From Monarcha castaneiventris obscurior (Eukaryota; Chordata; Aves; Passeriformes; Monarchidae): a stretch of 64,000 nucleotides of DNA. Under the pieces are notes generated by a model, which was not told where the DNA came from, did not search any database, and was given only the letters and a program-made list of their open reading frames with translations. The DNA is taken from contig JAMPIT010000890.1 in NCBI GenBank assembly GCA_026261815.1, positions 10,074,001-10,138,000 on the forward strand, given 5' to 3'. Numbering within the stretch: the first letter of the stretch is position 1; the number at the start of each line of letters is the position of its first letter. Shown here one piece after another: positions 54,400 through 64,000 of the stretch. Both the position numbers and the translations under genes were made by a program.

Positions 54400-54778
54400 C
54401 TACAGGGAGCAGCTGAGGGACCTGGGGTTGTTCAGTCTGGAGAAAAGAATGGTAAGAGGAGACCATATCACTCTCTACAGCTCCCTGAAAGAAGGCTGTT
54501 GCAGGGTGGGGGTTGGCCTCTTCTCCTAGGTAACTGGGACAAGAGGAAATGGCCTCAAGTTGTGCTGAGGAGGCTCAGGTTGGATATTAGGAAAAATTCC
54601 TTCACTGAAAGCAAGAAAAGGCTCCCTAGAGAAGTGGTAAAGTCACCATCCCTGGAAGAAAATGAGTGGATGTGGCACTTTCCAATATGTTTTAGTGGGC
54701 TTGGCAGTGTTCAGTCAAAGGGTGGAGTCAATGATCTTGGAGGTCTTCTTCAGCCTTAATGAGCCCATGATTCTATGA
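54400..54778 (+). mobile_element. CR1 LINE 3' fragment, sense, about 380 bp
   Basis: In order: 'gagcagctgagggacctggg', 'ttgttcagtctggagaa', 'gaggagaccatatc', 'aagttgtgctgaggaggct', 'aggttggatattaggaaaaa', 'ttccttcactgaaagc', and the tail 'gtcaatgatcttggaggtc' ending in 'gattctatga' at 54769-54778. It is the best-preserved CR1 tail here. The 86-codon frame at 54499-54759 is a remnant of the element's reverse-transcriptase C-terminus and is not a host gene. It lies in sense orientation in the proposed intron. Confidence 0.93.
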
Positions 54779-55273
54779 CCTTCAAACCAGACAGCTTAAA
54801 AGAAAAGAAACAAAATCTGTAACATCCTGTGGGCTCATGGTTCACCCTATTCCTTTCAGGTGCTTTGTTTCCATATTTAAGGTTGTCAGGGAACTCATGA
54901 TAGCTATAAGAGTGCTGTGTAGTCAGAGATTAGTATTTCATAACATCTGACAGAAGAACACTGATATGACATACAATTGGAGCTAGCAGTACCAATTTTG
55001 AGCCTGGGTATCTTACCCAGACAAAATTCTCACTGTTGCTGGTGAAAGATGTGCCTGAGGGCTTTATACAGAATCAAATCCTATATTTGTTCAGTAACTC
55101 AAGCTGGTATCATAGGTATAGTTATGACAGATATGCACTGTGTACTCATATTGTACAGTTGATATAAGCTTTCTTGCAGAGGGTAGGCCAAAGACCAGAA
55201 CCAGAGCTTGTTGAAGTCAAAGAGAATTTTTCTCAGTCCTGGAACTTTGTATCCTCAGCTTTGTATTGCCTGA

Positions 55274-55291
55274 TTTTTTTTTTTTTTTTTT
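55274..55291 (+). repeat. T18 homopolymer
   Basis: An uninterrupted T run of 18 followed by 'acccag'. It resembles a strong polypyrimidine tract plus AG acceptor, but no coding block follows. Confidence 0.9.
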
Positions 55292-57684
55292 ACCCAGTTT
55301 TATTTTTAGGCTCAGTAAGAAGAAAAGTAATATTGTCTTGTTTATCAAAAAAGCCAAGAGTAGAGTAAGCTTGTTAGATTGATTAGAAATATATACTCAT
55401 CCCTCATTATAACATCCCACAAATGTCTGCTCAGACTTAACTTCTAGCATTACATATGTGTTATTTTGTTGCTTAATAAGCCACATTTTGTATAGAACTT
55501 GGAAAAAGTACAGAGAATTGGCAGCCTCGTTAAATTATGTAACAAAAGAAATCAGTGTTCTAATATAGTAAGGGAAATAATTTTTAAAAAATCAAAAAGC
55601 TCGTTAGGAAAATGTTTTCCTCTTATTTGTTATTGTTAATATCTAGATTGGCATTTGTAGTCAGCTAACTTGAGTCACATTAGGATCAAGACTTTTAGAG
55701 TAGCTACAGTCAGAAAAGGTTAGAAACAGTAGTGTAGGCAAAGATCATCTCAAAGAAAAGATAAAGCTGAAAAAGCTCAATACATTTCATTTTAAATGTG
55801 CTGTTTCTAGACTGTACTGTTTCTGTAGTTTGATTTTCTTCTGTTTGCTTTCTAGCACCTGTTCTCTGTCCTTGCTCTCCTGACTTGACAAAGTGACTCT
55901 TGCTTGCTAGATTAAAAGTGCTTCAGGCTGAAATCATCTGGAAGAGCAGAAAAGGAAAAGAAGACAAAAGAACATAATAAACCACCTAAAATAAATCAAA
56001 AAAGAGCCAGTAGAGAGATGCAAGTCCTGCTAGCTGCATGTGTGTATGTGCGTGCATAGACACATGCAGACATGCAGCTTGTCTCTTCTGTACTGCTCCA
56101 TGTGGTTATATGTAATATAGCATTGTAGGGAATGATAGATTTGATTAGGATTAAGGTTACTCCTTTTTTTCCAAGATCCTGTTTCAGTCATTTACTGACT
56201 TTTCAGGAAGAGCTATATTCTATTCCATGTGTCTGCTTTAGGCTGTCGATTTTAATTTGCTTGATGAGTTTTTGTTTTAGCATGAACAAGAAACAGGTTT
56301 GGACTATTGTCTGAAATAACAGTAGTCATTTCAGTCCTGTTGTTTTTCCCTCACTGTATTTTTTTCATTTTGTGGGAAGGATGGGCAGTAATCCAGAATA
56401 ATCTGTTGGAGGAGACCTTCTCTTGCCTTTTATGTTGCAGTACTTTGAAGCCATGTCATAAACTAAGCAGGGTGGGCATGTATAGTTGAATGTTCCCACA
56501 AAGAACTGGATTCCCTTCTGCCCCGTGTGATACCTGACACTTTCTTGATACCTGCCCATGATGTGTTGTGGTCTGTGGTTTATAGAAGTGCTGAGTGTAA
56601 TCTCTACCTTCATCTGAAGATACCTAAAAAATCCAGAGTGTGCGGTAATTCTGGAACCTGAAAATCTCATGTTGGAAACCCCACTTCCCACACAGATACT
56701 TTTAACCCTAAATTTTCAGTTCTCCCATTCACTTACACAGTGCATTGCTTCCCTTGTACTTTATAAATACCTTCTGAAAGCAAGAACATTCATATCTTTG
56801 AAGCATGATGGCATAATGTAATGATAGTAACTTTATAATTGCCAGTGACAAAGGAAGCAATCCTGCATTTTTTAGTAGTATCTGGTAAATAAAAGGAGAA
56901 CCACTTGCCAAGAATGAGGATATGAGAAGACATTCAGCTGTTCTTTGACAGAACATTTGTCCTGAAAGAGAGAGGTGTCCCTTGGATAAAACAGTATTCT
57001 TCATGTGTACATCCTGGCATGCACTGTATTGTATGGTAAATATTTTACATGGTGAAATATATGTGGGTTGATTTAATTCTGGAACTCTGTGTGTTGTTTA
57101 AAACCATTTTGGTAATATGACTCAGTGAAGATCAGGCACCTGGAGAAAAAAAGCTATACAAAAATACAATGTGCAAATACAAATGCAGTCTTGTCAGTTA
57201 AATTGTAATTCTTTACAAATTGGTAGCCATCTTGATCATTTTTTCAACTACTGCTAGTAATAGAGTACCAGAAAAGGTCTTTCCATAAGCTGAGAACCAA
57301 ATTATTTGAAATAATTCCTTTTTCTATCATTAGCTGATTTTTAAGTGAAATTTATCCACTGCAGATTCCCTTTATCAAGCAATTTTCTATTAAATGACAA
57401 AAATCTATTTCATTCTTCTTCTAGGACTGGTTTTAAGCAAAATCTTTTAGGACTTTTTGTAAAGCAGTAAAGTTATGTTGATTTCACTGAATTTTTGTCA
57501 GTTTCTTTAGACCTTAAGATAATTCCAGATCTGCAGTGTTTAATTATGAAATATAAAGATACCCAAATCTGTACCACATTTTCCTAGGAAAGAGAAAAAA
57601 ATCTTCCAAGGTTCTGCAAAATCTTCTGAAACGTAATTCTTACAGTCTAGCCTTTGCAAGTCATGATTTAAGTAATAGTGGATC

Positions 57685-57726
57685 ATTAATGTGCAGAAAC
57701 CAATTATTAATGTGCAGAAACCAATT
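57685..57726 (+). repeat. Perfect 21-bp tandem duplication
   Basis: The unit beginning attaatgtgcag and ending accaatt is present twice in direct contact with no mismatch (57685-57705 and 57706-57726). Lack of divergence suggests a recent event or an assembly artefact. Confidence 0.95.
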
Positions 57727-60700
57727 ACAGCAGCTACAGATCCATATACCTTGCCATAGTGTAAATGTTTTTATATTAGAATCTATTGTTTATCTGTGAC
57801 TGCAGTAAAAATAATACATGAAATTACTTTCAAAGGTATCAACTGTCCTCCAAGGGGGGGAATAAAAAAGCAAACAGAAAATTCTGCTTCGGCAGGAGAT
57901 TCCAAGTGTACCAACTGCTGGCTGATGCCACTTTGTTTCGGTTTGTATCCTGATTTTGAATACAGATTGACTAAGTAGCTGTTCATGTGTATAGGCTGAC
58001 CTGATAATTACAAAAACTAATTAGGTGGTTTAGTGCTCAGGTGGCAGTGAGTCATAGTGTGTCAGTATTTTCGGGTAATAGAAATGAAGCCCCATGTCAG
58101 AAGAACAGATGCAGAAGCAAGTGGATAAATGAAAGAGTAACAAGTCTCTAAGACCAGATGGCCTATATCTAAGATTCAGAAAGTGTTTAAGAATGAAGCA
58201 GCTGAACTGCTGTCAAAAATAGACACTCTCATTAAAATTAGTTACTATGCTAGAAAAGTAGAGCAAATGTACCTACGTAAAAAACAGGTTGCAGAAAGAG
58301 CCCTGTAGTTAATGATCCATCATTATATCCCTGGAACTAGAAAATATGTTGGGGAAAAAAACTTTAACCCACCTTAATGAACATGGTAGGACTGAAACAG
58401 GCCTATGTTTTTTAAAAAAGTTCTTTCTTGATTAAGATGTTGATCTTGTCTGTCTGTACCAGGTCTTCTGGCATTACTAATCAAAAACTAATTCTTCACT
58501 GCTGCCCTCTGACAGCATATAGGTACCTCCTGATTAAATACCAGGTTTAAAAATTTCCTGGAGTGGCTAGAAGCAAAGAGTGGTCTCTAATGATGGGTTT
58601 GGGTGGTTTGACAGAAAACATTGTACATTTGGGGGCACTTAAGGGCAGCTGCTACAAAGACAGGAGGGGATGGAGTATTTTTTGGCAATGGGTTAAACAT
58701 AGAACAATATTCTTCTGTCCTCAGTAAACTCTGTAATTGGAGTATTTTGCATGTCAATGTGAACATTTGTATGGGAGTAGGTATCTTCTGAAAAATTATC
58801 CAAGAGGAAGTGTCTCAGTTTATATAGGTTCAAAAGGGATCTGTACATTTCTACCAACTTATTCAATGTCCTGGGAGCTAAAGGGCTCTCATAATTTTGC
58901 GTCAGTCTTCTGTTTTCTTTGGGGAAGTAGCATCTGGGGTCATTAAAGACCAAAGTTGAGCTACAGATCTCTCCAGCTGCTTGGGCTTTCTGCTCCAAAA
59001 AGTAATTGAGGCCAAATATATAAATCTCACCCAAATGGATTAAGTGTTTGATCTTTGTGTCAGATTCTCAAGTAATATCACCTCAGAATACACTTTTTGT
59101 CAGAAGCAACTGTGGTGAGTCTGGGGTGGATTGCCCCTATGGGTTAGTTTGGACTGAAATTCTAGTAAGTTCAAGTCTGTACAAGAAAATGAAGTAGTTT
59201 CTGCAGTCTAGCCCATATGCATGTACACACCTACATTTTTAAGACATTTACGCTATAATGACACAAGGAGACCCATGAAATGGAACCATTCCTTCTGCCC
59301 AGTTTGACATCTCATTGTTTCCTGAGAGGCAGTGGAACAGACTCAAAAGGCTCAGGTGTTAATACAGCCACCATCTCTGCAATAGCAGAACTGCTCAAAC
59401 TTCTTTTTTTATCTGATCAGTGTGTTTCAGTAAGTCTCATTTCAATATCTATTAATTTTGAATTCCTTATCTGTTAAGTTGCATGTATAATGTAATGGTC
59501 TCTTTAATAACAACAGTCTACAAAGTGTCAATCGAAAGATACAGTCAATGTTAATGATATGTTCCAAGTCTTAATTTTGTAGAGAAAATACCTATACTGG
59601 AAAAAATGTGATATGAAAAACAAACAGTCCAGAAAAAGCTGACCATCTAAGTACTCAGCTAAGACATTCTAAATACTTTATTAACATCAGTCTTGGAATA
59701 GGGCTTTTCCTTTGATTTGGGTGAAGATGCTGTGGACTCAGAGCAAAATTGGCGAGTTGGTTCTTACCCTCAGAAGCTGCATTACTAGAAAGACTGTTGG
59801 GTACCCTGTCAAACTTTTTGCACTCTAACCACCACTCCCGTGGCCCTGACCCTAAACAAAGCTGATCAACTACCAAATTTTTACTAGATGAAAGAACAGT
59901 TCTTCTGTATAAAACAAATCAGTGAGTGCAAATAGGAATGAGTCACAGAAAAGCTCTCAGAAAAAAAAAGAGTACAGTGAAATGAAATGGAGTATTAAAA
60001 CATTCACTAATGTTAGTTTCTGACTAATTTTCTCCATAAAAATGCCTGCATGAGAGATAGCAAAAGGTTGCAAGAGATAGTAGTAATACTATGGTACCAA
60101 AAAGCAATGTGGGCAATCAAAATATTTAAACCACCTAATTTTTTATGAGTGTTTGTGCAGGAGTAGTTATTGGTGAAAACAGAATGCAACCGTAGGTGGA
60201 ATGGGCCAGACAGGTGTGACAGCTCTTGGCAGACTCCACTTCCTAACTTACCAGTTTGTAACATTAAGTTATATAGGATTAAGATCTGTACAATTCAGAG
60301 CTTTTTGTCCAGATAAAATAACTAATTTTTTGAAAGCAATACGGTAAGCCAGATGTAGGTATGAGAGACTCCCTGTGCTTAGGGTCATCAACAAAGTAGT
60401 TGATACTTCTGTTGAACTTCAGACTTGATGCCTCACAAATACACAACATGATACCACATTGTTGATCAGCTGTACCATAGGGACTTTAGTAGCCAATTTT
60501 TACCTTTACCATCGTAATCTTGCCCCCTTAGATCTTCCTACCTAATGTGAGCTTTCGCACGACTTGCATGTTGACAAAATGTACCTATTCACATTTCTCT
60601 GATACTCAGCCAAAAATATTCCTTATGTTGCTTTTATTTGATGGGGTTTTGTTGCTGAGAATCTGATCAGCCTGTGCAGCAACAAGCCTACTGGAAACAG

Positions 60701-62024
60701 TTTCTATAGATGGAGAGGAAGAGGCACAAAAGTAAGCAGGTGATGATCACAAGAAAACAACAGGGGTTTTGTACTTGGAAGAGAAGCGTTTGCAGCTTCT
60801 TCCCTAAACGATGGGTTTAGGGCAACTGTGAAACAGCAGGAGGGAAGCCTTGTGTGATTATATGGTGAGAGCCCTCTGAAACACTACAGCACTTCTCTCT
60901 GAATATCCCTGTCAGTGTCATCTCAGACTATAAGGGTTTGTTCTTTTCAGACAACGAAAGAAAAAAAGATTAATAAGATAACCAGACCTCTGAATCTGCT
61001 GAAGATGTATTTGCACATGTCCAAGATTCTTGGGTTTCGAAAGTAACTGTCTCTTTCAAGGTATCAACTCAGTTTGGAAAGGAGATGGACTAGGACAGAA
61101 AAAACCAAAGTGAGCAAGTTCTTTCTTGAAGGATGGTTTCTTCCCTCTGTGCTCTTGGCCTTCTGACATGGTGTCAACAGATCTGTTGTTTCTACAGTAT
61201 TCCTATTATGTTTTCTTCTTTAGCGCAGAGTGATTTTGGCTTGAAGCTGCAAGAAGTTTAGAGTTGCAGGCTTATTAGAAAATCAAGGATTATTGTAATT
61301 TATTTTCGAAGCACATTTTATGCATATGGTTTCTAAATTAATCTCTACTCTTATGTTATTTTAAAAATGCTCACAGCATCCAAGTATACCTAGTGGAATG
61401 GCAATTTGGCACACAGTGAAACATAGTTTCATAAGATATTTTAAAAGTAGTATGGCCGCATATGTACCATTGCCACAAGTGCCCACTGATAGTTGAAGTG
61501 TGTCTAAAGTTGCAGTTAAATGTCCATGTGTGTCAGTGAGATGTGCATGTGCTTGGTACCGTGAAAAATTGAGTTGTTTGTCCTAGGGAATGAAATATTT
61601 GGATAGTCACATTTGAACAATTTTGCCCAAAATGCATAATTTTGCATATCATCTGTAATTGCACAGTATTAGAATAGTGGAGTTTCCCAAGAAAAACTTC
61701 ACATGGCACTGGGCAGAAAGAGGAAGTAGGAAAATAGACTGGAGAGACTTTCCTAACTCTACTGCAGGTTCTGATGTGGCATGGAGTGAAAGAAATAACA
61801 AGTATTTGATATAAAGCACTCATCTCTGCACAGAAAATTGACACAATAAGTGGGCTCTTGTGATTTATTGAGCACAAGTGAAGTAGAAGAGGCTGTAAGA
61901 GAGAAATAAAGTCTGGGTGTGCTCTCTGACAGTAGCTTCTGTTCACAGTCTGCAAAATCTGGTGTGACAGTGAATTTCTTATCTTTGCATTTTCTTCTTC
62001 CTCAGATTATAGGAACCCTTGCTT

Positions 62025-62036
62025 TATATATATATA
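62025..62036 (+). repeat. (TA)6 microsatellite
   Basis: Six perfect TA units; short, possibly length-variable. Confidence 0.85.
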
Positions 62037-64000
62037 GTAGATTGAGTCTTCTTACTGTAAATGTTGCTATGGCTTCAAAGTGTGTGAGTATATAAGGAGA
62101 TGAGATGCCTGTAAGGAGGGAAGAGAATTAGTGCTGTATTAGCAGAAAACTGAAGAGAAGAATATGAGAAGGAGGCAGGTGAAGAAGGGATAAGAGGAGG
62201 TGGAATGCACAATGTTAATTGTAGTACTGGGGCTGGTCATTGAGTACCCTACACCTGTGTCTTTTGACAAATTCCAGTGATACCTCCTGAATAATGTATA
62301 TAAGCAATGAGACTTTGCAGTGCATGTTCAACTTTACGTTGGCTAAATGTGATTCAAGAGAAGTGCTGCAGTAAGCCTGCTAGAGAGTAATGTATGAGGA
62401 GGAATAAAACTAAAGGGTTTTTTCCCTGATCGCTCATTCCAGAAGGTGGCAGTTCAGCCTAGTGAGGAGGTAGTAGGGAGGAAGCTTTTTAAGATCTCGA
62501 GGACCACAAGCAAGTGTGGTTGCCCAAAAGGCTTTTGCAGAGTTGTCAGTGTGCTGCTGGCTGTCTGCATGTAGGACTACTGACACTCATGGCTGTAGTT
62601 TTGCTAAGAACATGTTAATTACTGAGTAGACTAAATAACTGCCTGATCATAGAAACATATAAGCAATTTCATATATAAATAGTGAGCACTTCAAAAATTA
62701 AGCATCTTACCTTTATCTGTATGGGATATTGAACTACAAAAGCATATGCTAATAAAAACTGGAGGTGGAACAAAAGCCACAGCTTTGGCTGAGAAGCAAA
62801 GCAGCTCCAGGAGTGAGATTCTGCCCTCTTCATGGGATCCCTCTTGTTTCTCCACTCCTTTCCTTTGCACCATCGCATATGTAGGCAAGTGAGGAGGAAG
62901 AAAAGCACAGCAGGTGCCAGCTCACCTATGAAGGATGCTTCCTACACTGGTGTGAAGCTCTAAGGCAGCACTGGCTGCCAGTGAGGCTCAGAAGATACCA
63001 GTGATGCATTGAAAAGAAACTCCACCTATGGCTGTGTTGGGCTTGGGTCAAGGCTCTTCGATCAGCCACTGAGTGACAGTGAGACACTATTTAACGTTAT
63101 TTGTTTTGAGTAACACTTTCTGCTTCCTGTCAGAGTTGGCATGGAAACTGAATCAGCACTCATTTTTAGAAGAATAGTCCATTCAGAGTGAGGTTAGTCA
63201 TCAGTGGGCTTACCAGAGGCTCAGGCTACAGCTGCCAGCACTTAAACCTTGCTCATGTGTAGATAGAATCCTCAAAATGGTAACAATCATATTGCCCCAG
63301 CCTTTACTGGGAAAATAGGTGTCTTTTGAGAATGATGTCATTTGCATTTGGGTGGTGGTGGGTTTATTTTAAAGAGGGAAGAATTAATTACCTGAAATCC
63401 ACAACAGAACTTTTTTCAAGCTGATGTCATCTGTTTTTATGGATCAATTGAATTTAAAGAGTTAACACAATTCATATTAACAATGATGCTTGCAATGTGG
63501 TAGAAAATGGCATAATTCTGAAAAGGCTCTAAGCTTAGCACTAGGCATCTGTGAATAGTCAAGATGGAAGCCTACACAGCATGCAGAAATTGGCATTTTC
63601 AATTACTTCGCCTCTATTGATGAAGAAGATTAAGATATGCTTATTTCCATTCTACTTTATTCCCACGCACAAGGGGAGAAGCAAAGAAATGGCTGCTGGT
63701 TTTCTGTACCAGCAAGGCTGAGAAAATACTGATGGATAAATTGCTGTTCAGTGGCATTTCATAAAGCACCTGCTGTGACATCCTGTTCTCAGATGCAAAA
63801 TGATAAATGTATATATAAATTTGAAAAGTGTCGTTTCATCTATAACCTTTGACTCCTGGCTTTTTGTATCCTCAGAACACAGACCATACCTGTCTTCTTC
63901 ATTGATACAGGAACTGTTTACTTTATACTAACTATTTACATTCAAGACTATAGCATTGTTACCCAATTGATGGGGCACTGATTTCTTTTTTTCTTTTTTG

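Larger units (their letters stand above)
32225..64000 (+). other. Probable first intron, running past the window end
   Basis: After the GTAAGT donor I find no exon with recognisable coding content in the remaining 31.8 kb. Open frames are short and match nothing I recognise. The stretch behaves as intron: AT-rich, with scattered CR1 fragments, simple sequence and T-rich tracts. CR1 copies occur in both orientations. The first 375 bp belong to the CpG island and may hold regulatory sites, including ggttggggttagggg at about 32527-32541, a G-rich motif. An alternative is that the gene is short-spliced and a small exon has been missed by eye, or that part of the right end is intergenic. Confidence 0.55.

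Noticed and set aside
54499..54759. 86-codon frame with coding-like look
   Set aside because: It is the worn reverse-transcriptase C-terminal remnant of a CR1 LINE, not a host gene.
61533..61955. 140-codon minus-strand open frame, Cys- and Ser-rich
   Set aside because: Looks like translation of purine-rich plus-strand DNA; no domain and no promoter or splice context.
1..64000. CRISPR arrays, bacterial operons, defence systems, tRNA or rRNA genes
   Set aside because: No regularly spaced repeats, ribosome-binding sites, operon-like gene packing or cloverleaf genes were seen; the DNA is vertebrate.

Overview
The window is vertebrate nuclear DNA, almost certainly from a bird. It is AT-rich, non-operonic and almost entirely non-coding. 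It carries several decayed CR1 LINE fragments in both orientations, the commonest interspersed repeat of bird genomes. It also carries two LTR-like relics, one of them closely resembling an avian LTR family I recognise. The only dense functional landmark is one CpG island at about 31.68-32.60 kb.

Layout. Bases 1 to about 31,680 are AT-rich DNA in which I can support no exon. They hold one truncated avian LTR (about 1.95-2.29 kb), one CR1 3' end (about 4.42-4.56 kb), one probable solo LTR with CCAAT, TATA and poly(A) signals and candidate target-site duplications (about 18.84-19.20 kb), homopolymer tracts and a perfect 18-bp palindrome. Bases 31,681-32,600 form a CpG-rich promoter with GC boxes, a consensus AP-1 site, a (GGC)7 run and a (CAG)5 run. 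It ends in a strong Kozak ATG that meets a consensus splice donor after four coding bases (ATGG, then GTAAGT). From 32,225 to the window end I read the DNA as the first part of a very long first intron of a plus-strand gene. That stretch contains three more CR1 fragments (about 45.17-45.95, 48.86-48.99 and 54.40-54.78 kb), a pyrimidine-rich and a purine-rich tract, and small tandem duplications.

Gene identity. The exon codes only Met plus the first base of a second codon starting with G, probably Gly. This architecture, the strong promoter and the long intron would fit calcineurin B (PPP3R1). No further exon is visible, so this is a hypothesis and no gene symbol is assigned.

Open reading frames. 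The longest ones (338, 174, 142 and 140 codons) lie across the GC-rich island on both strands, where stop codons are scarce. The 187-codon frame at 28.6 kb is about what chance gives in 64 kb. None shows a recognisable protein domain. I found no CRISPR array, defence system, tRNA or rRNA.
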